Below are positions 44,101 through 45,783 of a stretch of DNA of 45,783 nucleotides, piece by piece. Below the pieces are notes generated by a model. That model did not search any database. It was given only the letters and a program-made list of their open reading frames with translations, and was not told where the DNA came from. Made by a program: the position numbers and the translations under genes. The stretch is from a virus. The stretch lies in IMG/VR virus record IMGVR_UViG_3300020478_000014, positions 1 through 45,783 of that record; one strand, written 5' to 3'. Each line of letters opens with the position of its first letter. The first letter of the stretch is position 1.

Positions 44101-45783
44101 AATGTTGCACCTTGACCGTTAGCACTGGCAGACCATGTAACGTTAGTATACTGACCTGCAGTACGAGATGGATCAGCAGCACTTACATTCTGTATGGAAA
44201 GAATTTTACCACCACGTAATGTGTTAGCAGCAGAAATACTACCAACAAGAGTAATTCTTCCACCTCTTCTTTGAGCAGCAGCACCAAATGTATCTACGGT
44301 GTCAACAACACCACCTCTTAGTGGATCAGCAGCAGAAATGTTATCTACAGTATTAACTGCACCACCTCTAAGGGGATCAGCACCAGAAATACTGTCTAAT
44401 GTTGCAACAGTACCAGCACGACGTACATCTGCACCAGATTGATTACCAGTAGTTTGAATAACACCACCACGACGTAGATCTGCACCAACAGTAGTTGTTA
44501 GTGTTCCGATGTTTGTTGCCCTTGCTTGGTCTGCAGCAGAGATATTAGTAACAGAAGCAACACCAGCACCACGAGCAGCAGTTGTACCAGTAATATTATT
44601 GATAGATGCGATAAATCCACCAGCACCAGTATCAGTACTTCCGTTGAACCTATATGAAGCAACCTGATCGGATATTTGCTTATTACTGATCGTAATTACG
44701 TCACCAGAGTTATCTACAACGTGTGTTACTGCTTGTAGACCAACTGTATTAACAGATTCAACAGTAGACTGCTCTATAACGGTACCGTCGAATTTAATGT
44801 AATTAACGCCAACTTTACGATCATTTTCGCTATATTTGACGTCAGTGACCAAAGAGATGTTTCCAAAGATGTCAATATTAATATCGGCATGATGGATTGC
44901 ATCAAAGTCACCAGAAGGAGCAATTATTCTATAAAACTCATAAACTGGTTCATTTGCGTTAATTTGAGCTCTAGGGATCTTAGCAAGACCAACACCAGAG
45001 TTTTTCTGAATTGCGTTGTTATAAATGTCAAATACGAGATATAAGTCGTCATATTCGTCAATAGTGAACCTAGGTCTCTGAGGTCTTCCTCCAGATGGAT
45101 TTACGTTCTTAACGTAAGTCAATTCTAGGTTATTTCCGTCAAAGACGAATTCACCAAGTAAAATCTTGTAATCGGTCATATTAAGACCGACAAACTGATA
45201 TGTTGCGTCTCCTAAGTACCAAATTTGGTACATACGCTCAGAATCGTCTTCAGAAGAGAATTTCCTCTTCTCTCTCATCTCACCATCTTCATTTACCTGA
45301 ATAACCCACATATCATCGGGATCAGGTGAATTGGTGTCTGTATAACCGCAAATATAAACCCTTTCATCTTCACCCATCGTTATGCCTTGAGCATAGTCGC
45401 GACGAGTCGTTCCAGAGACACCAGCGATCTCTTTCTGATACTGAATCTGTCCTTCTGGGTTATTAGCGTTATCGAAGGAAGATTCGTACTTAACTAAGAG
45501 AATATCGGGTGCATAGTTAGCACTTACGTTGTCATACTCTGTTTCACCAACAACGTAGATAATATCGTTCTCTGCACGTTCATCCAAGTACATTTGGTTG
45601 AAACGGGAGGTTTTTATGGTACCTGTAACGGGTTCTAAGGTACGATCCCATATAAGAGCACCCAAGTCGTCATATTTACCAATCCATGCTGCCTGGTTGC
45701 CATCTGCCTTAATTACAGATCCACAAACATAGGTATAACGTAATTCACTTTGAATCGAGTGATGTGCAACTATAGTTCCAGGA
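20136..45783 (-). CDS. Giant modular virion protein, at least 8,548 aa, N-terminus beyond window
   Basis: One uninterrupted frame runs from the right edge to TAA at 20136-20138. The 39 codons before position 45666 are open and continue the beta-propeller pattern (YVCGSVIKADGNQAAWIGKY), so the true start lies outside. Modules in order: propeller-like repeats; a 17-residue repeat; nine about 71-residue repeats; a LamG-like domain; two CBM-like modules; GxGY units; an NGVIQ module; six helical CxxD...GGN modules with a second LamG inside; a very long FxC/YPR array; two further helical modules; two NGVIQ modules; an Ig-like domain. No protease, hydrolase or membrane segment is evident. The content points to an extremely long host-facing tail fibre or adhesin. 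That role is inferred; the module series as a whole matches no family known to me. Confidence 0.9.
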   Translation of the reverse strand, partial: PGTIVAHHSIQSELRYTYVCGSVIKADGNQAAWIGKYDDLGALIWDRTLEPVTGTIKTSRFNQMYLDERAENDIIYVVGETEYDNVSANYAPDILLVKYESSFDNANNPEGQIQYQKEIAGVSGTTRRDYAQGITMGEDERVYICGYTDTNSPDPDDMWVIQVNEDGEMREKRKFSSEDDSERMYQIWYLGDATYQFVGLNMTDYKILLGEFVFDGNNLELTYVKNVNPSGGRPQRPRFTIDEYDDLYLVFDIYNNAIQKNSGVGLAKIPRAQINANEPVYEFYRIIAPSGDFDAIHHADINIDIFGNISLVTDVKYSENDRKVGVNYIKFDGTVIEQSTVESVNTVGLQAVTHVVDNSGDVITISNKQISDQVASYRFNGSTDTGAGGFIASINNITGTTAARGAGVASVTNISAADQARATNIGTLTTTVGADLRRGGVIQTTGNQSGADVRRAGTVATLDSISGADPLRGGAVNTVDNISAADPLRGGVVDTVDTFGAAAQRRGGRITLVGSISAANTLRGGKILSIQNVSAADPSRTAGQYTNVTWSASANGQGATFDVDVTANGTANITVTGGGISFAIGETITIADSQLGGGGAANVTFDVASIGGFSYTGVTATSTDVASTGANSTFDVNVSSTGDVSIVIGNGGIGYYNTETLEISDASIGNSGAPNVTFDVVGLGGFQYNNIPTTNSGNGNNALTVDVTIDGTGAATAITVVAGGLAYAIDDTITIADSNLGNNGAPALTCDVATITAPNTYTSIAATTISGSGSGATFDVTISANGTATLAVASVAGLGYAENDQLQIPDSLLGNSGAANITFDVATLKAPPLYSNVPTSTNNQGTGLTLQVTINTDGSVAFLNITQPGSGYVVGDTITILDANVGNNGAANITCNVASVSGGALYSGVSPSNTTGAGTGGTFNITVDSAGAITSLVTATPGRGFAVNETITIADADIGNRGAADFTFDITATQGITYSGVNTWSTNGSGSAAVFDIVIDNLGAFQTLTPTNRGQGFALSDTITITDATLGGQGAPNLDMSVASIQGYTYTNVSTTNNGTGEYATFDVVVNGVGACNVTVNNKGQEYQVGNTFTITDAQLGNFGGANLTFDVGALDAIVYSNISAAGGSGTGATIDVDVAANGAVSVSMNKTGLNYLANEVLTVTDSQLGGYGYADITFNIQTVINVFDQTKQNNGTAQLSNATNAIIDSAIKKFGSDSLKFQAENHFRIIDINLNTNKWTLQAWFRIETGIHSSANSQPTFFFTVPNDGSNPANELRLYVDGDQTSGDYGKVKLVSAGTEVMETASATIWTNFAADAWVHIALVKDEPTLGTFNYTVFSNGTQIGQWNTTTNIPIDDVYVGGLVTPTAYTSLLGNVDDFVIDDDAQYTGSSFTAPDAEVPVRTLNSSLVITKTDREHLKRGTYTLTGLSEHTQMAYVEETGWTYNSFSQPPMTPWLIGPGGLQILDYADVSSQLIPGTFTFDNDYFTYGSKTSTVPTPGGKKLKITPIVTPKYYIKDAAYSKIDSVQELIFNQDVQFTKGQILQQYNDSGVVQRYGTIVEVPVGEIETPGLGTTYRIGKIYPAGATFSTNEEFQTDLASDNAGNVISNLTFTAQRAMEEWKPLTVYQAGDEVYANGNHYTATTNGTSGPVTGRPSHLAGNQSDGGVSWDFDIVSSLPLELDLANTAFPVPAEPLWEQLIIYDVGDIVYYGRNKYKCTVAGRTSKTPPSHTTGTAVDGTATWEWQLTYDPLSDFATFKNYEAGEAYYSIRVEEVYHDSNFIVNDSLSLGGSVTVNPKEGQTTVLQINDINSIKRVTIQAILDKTILMKTSGQSRTKDVYCVANSRHNYEQGNILFTEGFSTNEFNGSFFIKEVFTSRDFIFTTRAVPSAEPAFTQGSIANVDIYTKHPTLMLTRNHNYIFDMSDSTNLGYYLSFSQDNEFKLEYSFNNIERSGTPGVFDGTNAPFVKFKIDGQVTNISYYFDPSRVDSNSPVGAQSFVDVKKTPFDGTYAVSKVIDDTNFQFPLSFEPEFTNANVGEDDQDVAYSKYSTTSTRAIGPISSIKLISAGGFYKKLPIISDIASFRQIERIDITSGGSEYAIGTYDQVTIDGDGEGGLCRITVAVDEEIGSGTITNVVITDPGKGYTIASIDVDSIQGILGPQLTGSGAELTVIIPDEGSGASVFLTGKNIGKIKKLKNNEFGYGYSHDYTLKPEITFPINLQLFNTSILSQIKITDPGAGYTSAPSVIITGGGGFGAEAIAIVKNNRLNEIQIKNPGAGYSSQPEVTLKSEFNYVVNLDLNYLQFNFPHGITQGAEVTFRSDDIGSTEGELPKPSSAGLTSLVENQIYYAIAGELNSLESDQLRFALTPADAESGNYITFLTQGSGRQVLLTEVFGGQATAVVETSRFLEGEQVYMGDSEELATVFAEVSINDGWQIGPKILKLVNANGNFVKGFRVNGTVSRASGVIDNISLAKGVLNIGSLTETPGKFIDDVGKPSEIVQKIQDSFFYQNFSYVIKSQIPINQWKEQILENNHPAGFNMFGQLQLTGGKDVSGRKVGTEFIKQVNINEYSNFNEVTSFAAAQPIYTDFNNTEVLFRKKRLTNSEEILTSIVKKLDDIAGDFDGIKKAFPITIEGEQTIVKNDQLLITLNGVIQSPIESYDIVGADIVFKEAPKAPSKVVYRDATVQFLQITRLNLTDVGGIYPEIGYQVQGAESDTYATVVASGSQTIDVVDLSNTGGSPVFNNNEVINVTALGFSARIGSQEIISQDTIYEFDETVICTNRSRNNPTAQINAINIEVDGSAGNDIVLSKTSGTAKYETGVFDIRLQDIIYSARSNIAARVTVLAPYRDPVTGDVVDTQILTTGSTFYGLLFERLVSQSYPNVLLDNISKSTITPTELLDSDARINANFLDFEEVRSSEVTYTDLTGGVFGAGDNLRNIKVNYNNPILGAAYGTAANRHRDGSRSIERAKDEIVDFAEAQIAVDHPDFYYPGMSQTDGRSRFRDAYRLIIKNKDYIVAKSYEQMLLQFPSLVVPDADKCKRDTAYLVDAIAYDMMATGNKYVRKFIEEYFSGASLQYINAQITETVWNYTKAVEYMLSAVTNQFSGTQVVDSVTYTLYNDTTLTEGLATYGGTGSTISNTDVGACADVQSALTTLRDTVTETLLQNQNIGDIQSAEPAYNSVETTCRRDLALFVDALEEDVKSGGNLKSVEFVRSYFDASGNAISGLHAPQGLTSIGHAKDLAKKAINNLLYVKDLNTVGYNLNDPTTYSGGVAPANYYDANYASGNNQSATNCADVQSTIDTITGIVTTAFTNGNLTNINALANIDDGSFRDGETIRVIKLAYKDKSSGLFKMGNSLKGVTSGATCTLEGVNSGLGWLFADSAGITGTLQDREYITNSTLVNTNGVTQSVVITKPELANSTKSLKFPSTSYLKAVDSYDFDFATGNFTFEAWINPTGIVGTQHLFDLRRTAGSGLRIYMQDQTLRVYNGSTTLILSGNVFTTANTWYHVAVIRNEGVMQAYVNGTQAGSNVANSDDFTYAPCYVGADLAGSNGFVGNMDNIVVKKGVADYTAAFTPPVAPDYTKDEIVLGLTGETPFICSTTETYAKFTGQTISSATAKKVNYNDKRVVIEDVDLGRDEHRRCADSIEQNETWISEVAVGMMKAKFPDFVIRGDDAATGSTLGTYFCLRDTEEYIIGALIKDLKYGGNYYTTVAAKGYLTATGGLDFVNKELLQTLYTWQKAAELINFVITTTSTDLTNEYTTRLRIPNNFSSPASATVQNEITALMDGVLTILGPTGPRYRDGGDALWQNRSLIAEEVVGYIEAKWTVTVGGEGGTTYDKLTIPDTVKCQRDIKDFIIPAIIADLITGGNAAVNDVIDNYLDADQDILHVDEELLPMLDAIEFTKFLSTKAINHLLVQNGFAPDTNQGSVNIDDYYICQYTNLAPFTVHNTDADWDGVTNPPDPQGYDPNRSDGNRILDAADLIEKNKKQIAWEAVHTMNDIAKFQDHAYPEGQGPEDCVDDVVDVLTAVVHDMRLGGNSKVWDAANYYIEPENNSLKHITNEADASIYTMKLARDMTTLAIRNAFGRDNIYGYGVGEEDDPSLESYDQNPIVSRYLDAANLIDRNIRFLAEEAVYRANIQYPQLHIRNGDRSCVDDIADYLRAMVFDMKYGGNSHVWDAADFYRSASTYHLTNQMPIYAFNEARDLAVKVMRNIPVIARGQNIHGKFQKYYADLDYYPYSTRTRDNPTMEQAILTGGINANRSADAYQLILNNSRFVAEEAVYRYTRDNDLTPTAQFTPSDASYNATSGDLVLKFPTHNFTTNDHISIDAHSLVFTCDQDNHGTEHSYPRETDPSYNERLAITAVGTDSYTAGAGTKYDAESGIMTLAIDNHGFRPSTAHLITGATYDPKSGIMVITVQDHGFYNGDRILFSDNSLTMTCGMDDNTVQKTYPRSTDPVSKRWLTINNVTANTFEVNVGKSPLVSFTPTAATYNPTSGDMELTIGHHALEVGTHIKIKTESLVFTCDYNGNNNQTEKAYPRASGASTGNGEDYVYDTAVEITATSQTTITVNVNGGQGAITDTTAHNFVRATEGAIVTGGDYIHKFVAAGTKTATDADYNPTTGIMTITSVGHGFDNGDFVKIADNSLTFTCTQGGGNHTYPRPQVSQHTADTGTTYNPTTGVLSITTSSAHNLANGEWIKFDDNALTFTCQKDGGSTQHTYPRSTDPVSGRWLQIRNVSSTTFEVQVLDIVPSTNETTHNFVSGASNGITHGDPGSAKYLKVFNVSDDTFDVQVLANAPSTNTTVHTFQSASANGLQRASFEKANDAILIEDDALTFTCDADNHQSQHTYPRYTDYASDEWLPVTQAWDDEFTVDVHVAPVIEYTPTNATYDPTTGLMVLTIGDHDLSVDAKVMIKEGGITFECTQNAGQAHAYPRPTIDTHTAGAGTSYAPDTGLMVIDTGTTHGIKVGDWVMFDDGAVTFTCTQGGGNHSYPRSTDPVSGKWIEVTAVTSQTFTVQVLTTIPSTNVTTHTFVSGTTDGIKQKRDKAFEQHVPVTAVGTTTITVDVGISSNTTTHTFMSALTGAVQFNPLYQHTFVSCVADGIKKQDGTVTVNVGTTGTVAYTPSAATYDPVTGDLKLNVGLHNLTEGTTIKLADDSLTFTCNMDNNATTHTYPRATDPVANTAIPIKEVGASKWTPTSASYNPGTGDLAITIPGHGFSNGNRVRISDGSLVFTCAADLHATRHAYPRPTDPFSDEWLVVSNVSTNQFQVNIGPSPNTSTHTFVSAATNGLEKQDGNITINVGRTEHVDYDVSYADYNHNDGTMVLNIGNHGLRQGTSIKLAANSLGFKCAKDAYTSTHYYPRAKAGDGAPDPFFDKAITVASVGSENFTATNAAYTPTTGEMTLTVAGHGFKPSTQHTVTSASYNAVTGIMKMTLANHGLQPGQQMRFEPNSLTFTCDKDGNATKHTYPRPTDPVANKWLTITSTTTNTFEVVIGESPKVQYDVAHADYDATTGEMVITTVGPHHLRGHSDHTVTDATYNPSSGVMKLTIVDHGFANGDKVKIADNSLVFTCAQDSDQTEHTYPRTTDPASGTWMEISNVSTDSFEVQILRGTSPTNTTAHTFVRAHTDGVRRVGETVMLASNSLQFKCAMDDYATTHTYPRTSTISHTATDADYDPNTGVMTVTVGSHGMDEGDWIKFGANSLTFTCTQGGGNHSYPRTTDPAYDTYLPIFNVTANTFDVQVLTDIPSTNTTTHTFVSATTDGITQKIDRAYGQPMDIIHSTAKTITVNVGKTPLSYYTASNASYDEVTGVMVLTIGSHKIKQNDGIRLAPNSLTFRCNKDGYGTDNSYPRTTDPFYNTTINVDAVTATQITINVGVDSDPANQYPHQFQSALANGVIAGGAYDHDFVNALTGETTYSVSDASYTPASGVMVITSAKHGFVNGDKVKFVQDSLTFRCEMDDYATDHTYPRTTDPFYDKWTDVYDVTEDTFKVNIGSTPIQTFTPTDASHNPQTGIMELTIGANHGLQSGQKVKLAEGAITFSCTYGAGDHNFVSATSGGITVAPGEQFTVSNATYDNASGDLVLTVGADHGLYVGEQIQIAPDSLSFTCTLDGNLTTKTYPRATGANTGNGEDYVYNNNIAITAVDAAAGTITVNVNQSPGTPISNLDAHTFVSATANGVTVMQRNALTVTDAEYTPSDGTLVLTIGAGHTLTTSNTVKIAQNSITFQCDLDNYGSDHPYPRATDPVYNQFIAITNANQGANTITVNVGVSSPGTAYPRSDIKGTLTATTGTTYSPVTGLLTIQTTSNHGLTTGDWIKIANNSLTFACDKDAQATDHTYPRPTDPVSGRWLKVTVINSAKFTVEVLDETPSTNVTSHVWKSATADGISIKKDPFFDTSVPIVGVTNTTIQLQVNNVIPQSQTQPHTFISALENSVLSGGNYAHQFRSATAGGLKKQTKALVTGGDYGHTFVTTPTLTPSTAAYDPNTGLMTITSAGHGLKNGSFVKIDDNALTFSCAQGGGNYTYPRPSQTTLTAGSGTTFDATTGELSITTTGAHGLVNGDFVKIADNSLTFSCTYGAGAHTFVSGASNAITANSGGPFTAVAGTTYDPATGLLVLNIGINHNLTTSNTVQIADNAVTFTCDLDGHATQHSYPRATDPSSGQTLAITAADNGAGTITVNVGVSSPGNSYPRSDDPVSGQWLRIYDASGSVFKVQVMASELTIGNYAHTFVSATSGGITHGDPASATYLEVSDITADTFKVNVLPEGLQGTGSTNTTAHTFQSANANSITKATFEVAHDYVQVANESLTFRCEKDDFGSLHAYPRAGDPFANRWLPVHGVKQDTFDINVGISQNKTTHNFASATADGIKLQDGTVTINVGFDSLPANQHAHKWVGTHNKFTATNADYNPSTGIMKVTAGRRMTPTDATYDPTTGDLVLTLGDHGLTVWDEIQLTQDSLTFTCDFNGDGNTTQKTYPRSSGASTPGGSDYVHNTSIPITAVTNTTITVNVNGGQGAITDTTAHNFVSAAANCVLATHGMVNGEYIKFADNSLTFTCTQGGGNHSYPRATDPSSGRWLRLTNVTSYTFEVQVLDNIPSTNETVHTFVSATTDGITRSVLIAGGVHDHTFTNATAGAVITGGNYTHKFVSAKFNAINKLYTIPGGNHNCVDDIERVLRGVAYHIAFGGNAEIWDQAEEYANNTHLNNYFEEQWSLGIMDEAISIIPDIIRNQPTAAFGTHGILQYRDTTITTDTTQPACPTEVAAAITLIDIVKESIETGGITATRTEVPVNGGPCSNVESLINNMFGIITDTITSNGSLDGVTRTLPTIWPLHYTGDSVERDLTIPYNAGAASWVQACSTSQSTINTLFDIVIETINEAKSNVNHLSSVTRQIPTSLYTNTLYQQYTCYNVISASHTLYDLLVDTMGAGCYSNKLTAEYMRNNDHAITQRALDATTGQYPAGDNPDLAFCQAVLEAGLYDLRTGGNAGAFELASSWFDGEGQFIAYPAVDRIRLLYAMNKVREFAKDVMVNFGDTDWNGYDVWSPAQIQGYTPRLEWDQEKTEFDFDSSLNCLEFAIERATFPSENVVTFVASSDAVNLKNDYDEGVDYNTDPALVQLTPTIEVGYEREENRVRINRSNFFRRGDVLKYILASASSLEGANDQPYYYVLNATADWFEIAREVKHDARYRDFAFDLTNTGNHQFVTIRRSGIDRNTVAYGDRDIDQPITAGFNIADVLVGTTTGASAEVSSSIINKAQVIKTFKYYGLNTMSSTTFINGEQVQVQGATVNNGYVLQMVKPDENDLGWLKLELVQGTISQNDILEGVDSGATATVTAVIEDRLLVNEKMGEFLVGDWMFKDTTATEAYISVYDNKKGVLQGNDGGRITIDVESITGTWQSGDVIYGSQTEKILDLVGIQDGGYPININQFVHGENIRKLSLSSVTVDSEYSGTFVKGDIVYLLQGTAIANPGWTAYVTQYDYRPDDGVNDLYIAALGRYAYGDAIDEELWPTPPGSTVGTGGYNIGKFDNLNNFPLVYATVGTYTETPSNSYGKIISIEQQGLTARCWVEDVDGTMSNNMTIISDNGWIAAVTTAQDLIGRVDRYFRGFDGTQTAFNLTIANGEQYLPDPAGHMMIFVNGILQPPGATGAYTASSDVITFAEPPEVGSEFIGYYIGKLRQLDDISFEFDSLRSSFNLKQNGGFYSLTLTEGVSSNTIKPENNIIVSLNGVIQEPGVGYEIVGSRIIFAEVPRAGTTFVAFSYIGSDADVIAATIVPPIEAGDQLFIEGEDETDPRVVALIESSNSLVTFEYTGTVKGRNAAALANIRQGTLSAAIITNPGNGYTSRPAVDVISSSGFDGRIRALMGVARIDVSSPGISYSAPIVAVENTVEDSFESPDGPPVNGGFDVYAGEGIDPATGNPIVIEEGHIAITRMPTNVTVNQTQTASFTVVAVFNATDGDPVNTTEGLNYQWQKKDYGSTTWSNITGATAATYDTNATIQADDGDEYRVAITYAGATPVYSNSAVLTVQTGNTVVQNFVPNQIFQQ
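20140..20500 (-). other. C-terminal Ig-like domain of the giant protein
   Basis: The last about 115 residues (AITRMPTNVTVNQTQTASFT, GLNYQWQKKDYG, DGDEYRVAITYAG, SNSAVLTV) have the strand order of an Ig-like domain with the core Trp of YQWQ. It resembles the C-terminal domain of the neighbouring YHYH protein. Confidence 0.75.
20970..21470 (-). repeat. Two NGVIQ beta modules near the C-terminus
   Basis: The units carry IFVNGILQPPG...VITFAEPPEVGSEFIGYYIG and VSLNGVIQEPG...RIIFAEVPRAGTTFVAFSYIG. A third, earlier copy is at 37740-37905. A similar FNGILQ segment occurs in T4 gp10, so a fibre or baseplate origin is plausible. Confidence 0.7.
23170..23470 (-). other. Helical CxxD...GGN-type module, copy 8
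   Basis: This copy contains FCQAVLEAGLYDLRTGGNAG followed by a conserved aromatic-rich SSWFD segment and a long helix. It keeps the Cys, acidic and GGN positions of the other copies and is complete, in contrast to the split copy 7. Confidence 0.65.
23495..24010 (-). repeat. Four small Cys-helix repeats (CxxV...L..IV..TI)
   Basis: Four units begin with ACPTEVAAAI, PCSNVESLIN, ACSTSQSTIN and TCYNVISASH. Each forms one amphipathic helix ending in IVxxTI-type residues. Two more copies lie at 36290-36365 and 35830-35915, so the unit is spread along the helical part of the protein. Confidence 0.65.
24070..24295 (-). other. Second half of helical module copy 7, after the array
   Basis: GGNHNCVDDIERVLRGVAYH and FGGNAEIWDQAEEYA equal the CVDDI...GGN half of the module. 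The first half is at 32905-32995, on the other side of the array. Confidence 0.7.
24310..32905 (-). repeat. Array of 27 FxC and 27 YPR signatures (about 2,865 residues)
   Basis: Each unit reads roughly YxPxTGxMxLTIxxHGLxxGxxIKIADNSLTFTC, a short Asp/Gly/Asn loop, HTYPRxTDP, a WLxIxxV strand, TFxVxVG, and THTFVSAxxxGI. Units are about 85-110 residues. I count 27 conserved FxC cysteines and 27 YPR motifs; the two sets largely but not fully coincide, since some units lost one or the other. Subtypes differ in the loop: CDxDxxxTxH, CTQGGGNH, CTYGAGxH, and a longer form with GNGEDYVY. Units are clearly related in protein but diverged in DNA, so this is an old, maintained array. No known domain family is recognised with confidence. 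Confidence 0.85.
24672..25010 (-). repeat. Complete array unit nested inside another unit
   Basis: A full unit (TPTDATYDPTTGDLVLTLGD to HNFVSAAAN) sits between the first strand of one unit (ADYNPSTGIMKVT) and the rest of that same unit (THGMVNGEYIKFADNSLTF). Joining the flanks restores one normal unit. Confidence 0.6.
32895..32995 (-). other. First half of helical module copy 7, before the array
   Basis: RSADAYQLILNNSRFVAEEA followed by VYRYTRD matches the first half of copies 5 and 6 (DAADLIEKN...AWEAV, DAANLIDRN...AEEAVYR). The reading then passes directly into the repeat array rather than into the expected CxxD helix. Confidence 0.7.
33125..36790 (-). repeat. Six helical CxxD...GGN modules (copies 1-6)
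   Basis: Units of about 100-120 residues follow the plan dAxxLIxxNxxxIAxEAvxxM, a variable loop, CxxDIxxxLxAhhxDhxxGGNxxhxxAxxYh, then two helices. The Cys-containing starts are KCKRDTAYLVDAI, TCRRDLALFVDAL, YFCLRDTEEYIIGAL, KCQRDIKDFIIPAI, DCVDDVVDVLTAV and SCVDDIADYLRAM. All have a GGN or TGN turn. The fold is unknown; an all-helical domain is unusual in phage fibres, which are mostly beta. Confidence 0.75.
35030..35530 (-). other. LamG-like (concanavalin-type) domain 2
   Basis: The segment has the LamG_3 pattern: STSYLKAVDSYDFDFATGNF, FTFEAWINPTG, NTWYHVAVIRNEGVMQAYVN, and FVGNMDNIVVKKGVADYT. Such domains commonly bind glycans. It lies between helical copies 2 and 3. Confidence 0.85.
37740..37905 (-). 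other. NGVIQ beta module, first copy
   Basis: LLITLNGVIQSPIESYDIVG and ADIVFKEAPKAP repeat the pattern found twice near the C-terminus at 20970-21470. Confidence 0.6.
38920..39595 (-). repeat. GxGY glycine-rich units in the giant protein
   Basis: Units such as SGGSEYAIGTYDQVTIDGDG, ITDPGKGYTIASIDV, ITDPGAGYTSAPSVIITGGG and IKNPGAGYSSQPEVTL match the modules in the 618-aa protein and the gp8 insert. Confidence 0.75.
40540..40935 (-). repeat. Two CBM5/12-like modules
   Basis: Units WKPLTVYQAGDEVYANGNHY and WEQLIIYDVGDIVYYGRNKY each continue to a PSH and a W-x-W/F ending. The pattern W...Y..GD.V.....Y.....G..P......W is that of chitin-binding-type modules found in glycosidases and phage fibres. 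Carbohydrate binding is inferred. Confidence 0.65.
41590..42230 (-). other. LamG-like (concanavalin-type) domain 1
   Basis: The region shows KKFGSDSLKFQAENHFRI, NKWTLQAWFRIETG, DAWVHIALVKDE, NGTQIGQWNTT and LLGNVDDFVIDDDAQYTG, the strand order of LamG_3 domains. It follows the about 71-residue repeats directly. Confidence 0.85.
42235..44165 (-). repeat. Nine about 71-residue beta repeats (GATFDV...ITIADxxLGNxGA)
   Basis: Nine consecutive units follow YxNVxxTxxGxGxxATFDVxV, a xGxxxxIxVxxxGxGYxxGDT turn, then ITIADSxLGNxGAANxTFDVAS. The aspartate-rich ITIADxxLG turn could bind Ca2+ but no ligand set is certain. Units differ at many positions, so they are not recent copies. Confidence 0.85.
44165..44595 (-). 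repeat. Strict 17-residue repeat, about 8.5 copies (SAADPLRGGxVxTVDNI)
   Basis: Successive units such as SGADPLRGGAVNTVDNI, SAADPLRGGVVDTVDTF, GAAAQRRGGRITLVGSI and SAANTLRGGKILSIQNV all have exactly 17 residues (51 bp) with no insertion. The AxxxxRGG core is conserved. The period fits one coil of a slender beta-helix or a collagen-like trimeric shaft, which is inference. Confidence 0.8.
44690..45782 (-). other. Beta-propeller-like repeats at the visible N-terminal end
   Basis: About six blade-like units show a VxCGxx.....DxWxxKYDxxG pattern: YVCGSVIKADGNQAAWIGKY, IIYVVGETEYDN, RVYICGYTDTNSPDPDDMWV, YQFVGLNMTDYKI, DDLYLVFDIYNN, NISLVTDVKYSEN. This resembles SBBP-type propeller repeats. More blades may lie beyond the edge. 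Confidence 0.65.

Noticed and set aside
45663-45665. TTG as the start of the giant gene.
   Set aside because: The frame is open for 39 more codons to the window edge and those codons continue the propeller-like pattern. There is no ribosome site upstream of the TTG.
1-45783. CRISPR arrays, tRNA genes, insertion sequences.
   Set aside because: Repeats are all in-frame coding repeats with diverged DNA, no cloverleaf-forming intergenic sequence exists, and no transposase-like product or terminal inverted repeat was found.

Overview
This window reads as part of the virion-structure region of a large T4-like (contractile-tailed) marine bacteriophage. The evidence is that every supportable gene lies on the minus strand in one tightly packed block, and one product is recognisably related to T4 baseplate wedge gp8. 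Another begins like T4 gp9/gp10, and a third carries the DUF4815-type baseplate/fibre architecture known from cyanophage-like myoviruses. A tail-fibre gene begins with an Mtd_N-like domain, and T4-type late promoter elements (TATAAATA) sit in gene junctions. Base composition is AT-leaning (about 40% G+C by eye). No host gene, tRNA, metabolic gene, CRISPR or mobile element was seen. The host cannot be fixed from this window; a cyanobacterium or another abundant marine bacterium is an inference.

In transcription order (right to left) the layout starts with a giant open reading frame from the right edge to 20136, at least 8,548 residues and still open at the edge. It is followed by a YHYH-domain protein with an Ig-like tail (18539-20122), then a fibre-like protein with a gp9/gp10-type N-terminus and a C-terminal cupredoxin-like domain (17020-18513). 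Next come a glycine-rich GxGY-repeat protein (15164-17020), the gp8-like baseplate wedge protein (13595-15130), and a 2,456-residue DUF4815-type protein (6220-13590). Two small overlapping coiled-coil proteins (5913-6170 and 5702-5923) end at a rho-independent terminator. Finally there is a tail-fibre gene of at least 1,873 residues that runs off the left edge (1-5621).

The giant gene is the most remarkable object. In order from its visible N-terminal side it shows beta-propeller-like repeats, about 8.5 copies of a strict 17-residue repeat and nine copies of an about 71-residue repeat. These are followed by a LamG-like domain, two CBM-like modules, GxGY repeats, a series of alpha-helical 'CxxD...GGN' modules and a second LamG-like domain. 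An about 2,865-residue array with 27 'FxC' and 27 'YPR' signatures comes next, then more helical modules, two 'NGVIQ' modules and a C-terminal Ig-like domain. The array appears to sit inside one of the helical modules, splitting it into two halves 8.6 kb apart.

Functionally, the gp8-like and gp10-N-like products point to the baseplate periphery, while the giant protein, the YHYH protein, the cupredoxin-ended protein and the Mtd_N protein look like host-facing fibres. Shared small modules (GxGY units, Ig-like ends, 'VGExxTGxTSG' units) recur across neighbouring genes, which suggests module shuffling. Apart from short junctions, the only non-coding stretch of note is 5622-5701, which holds a terminator and a late promoter.
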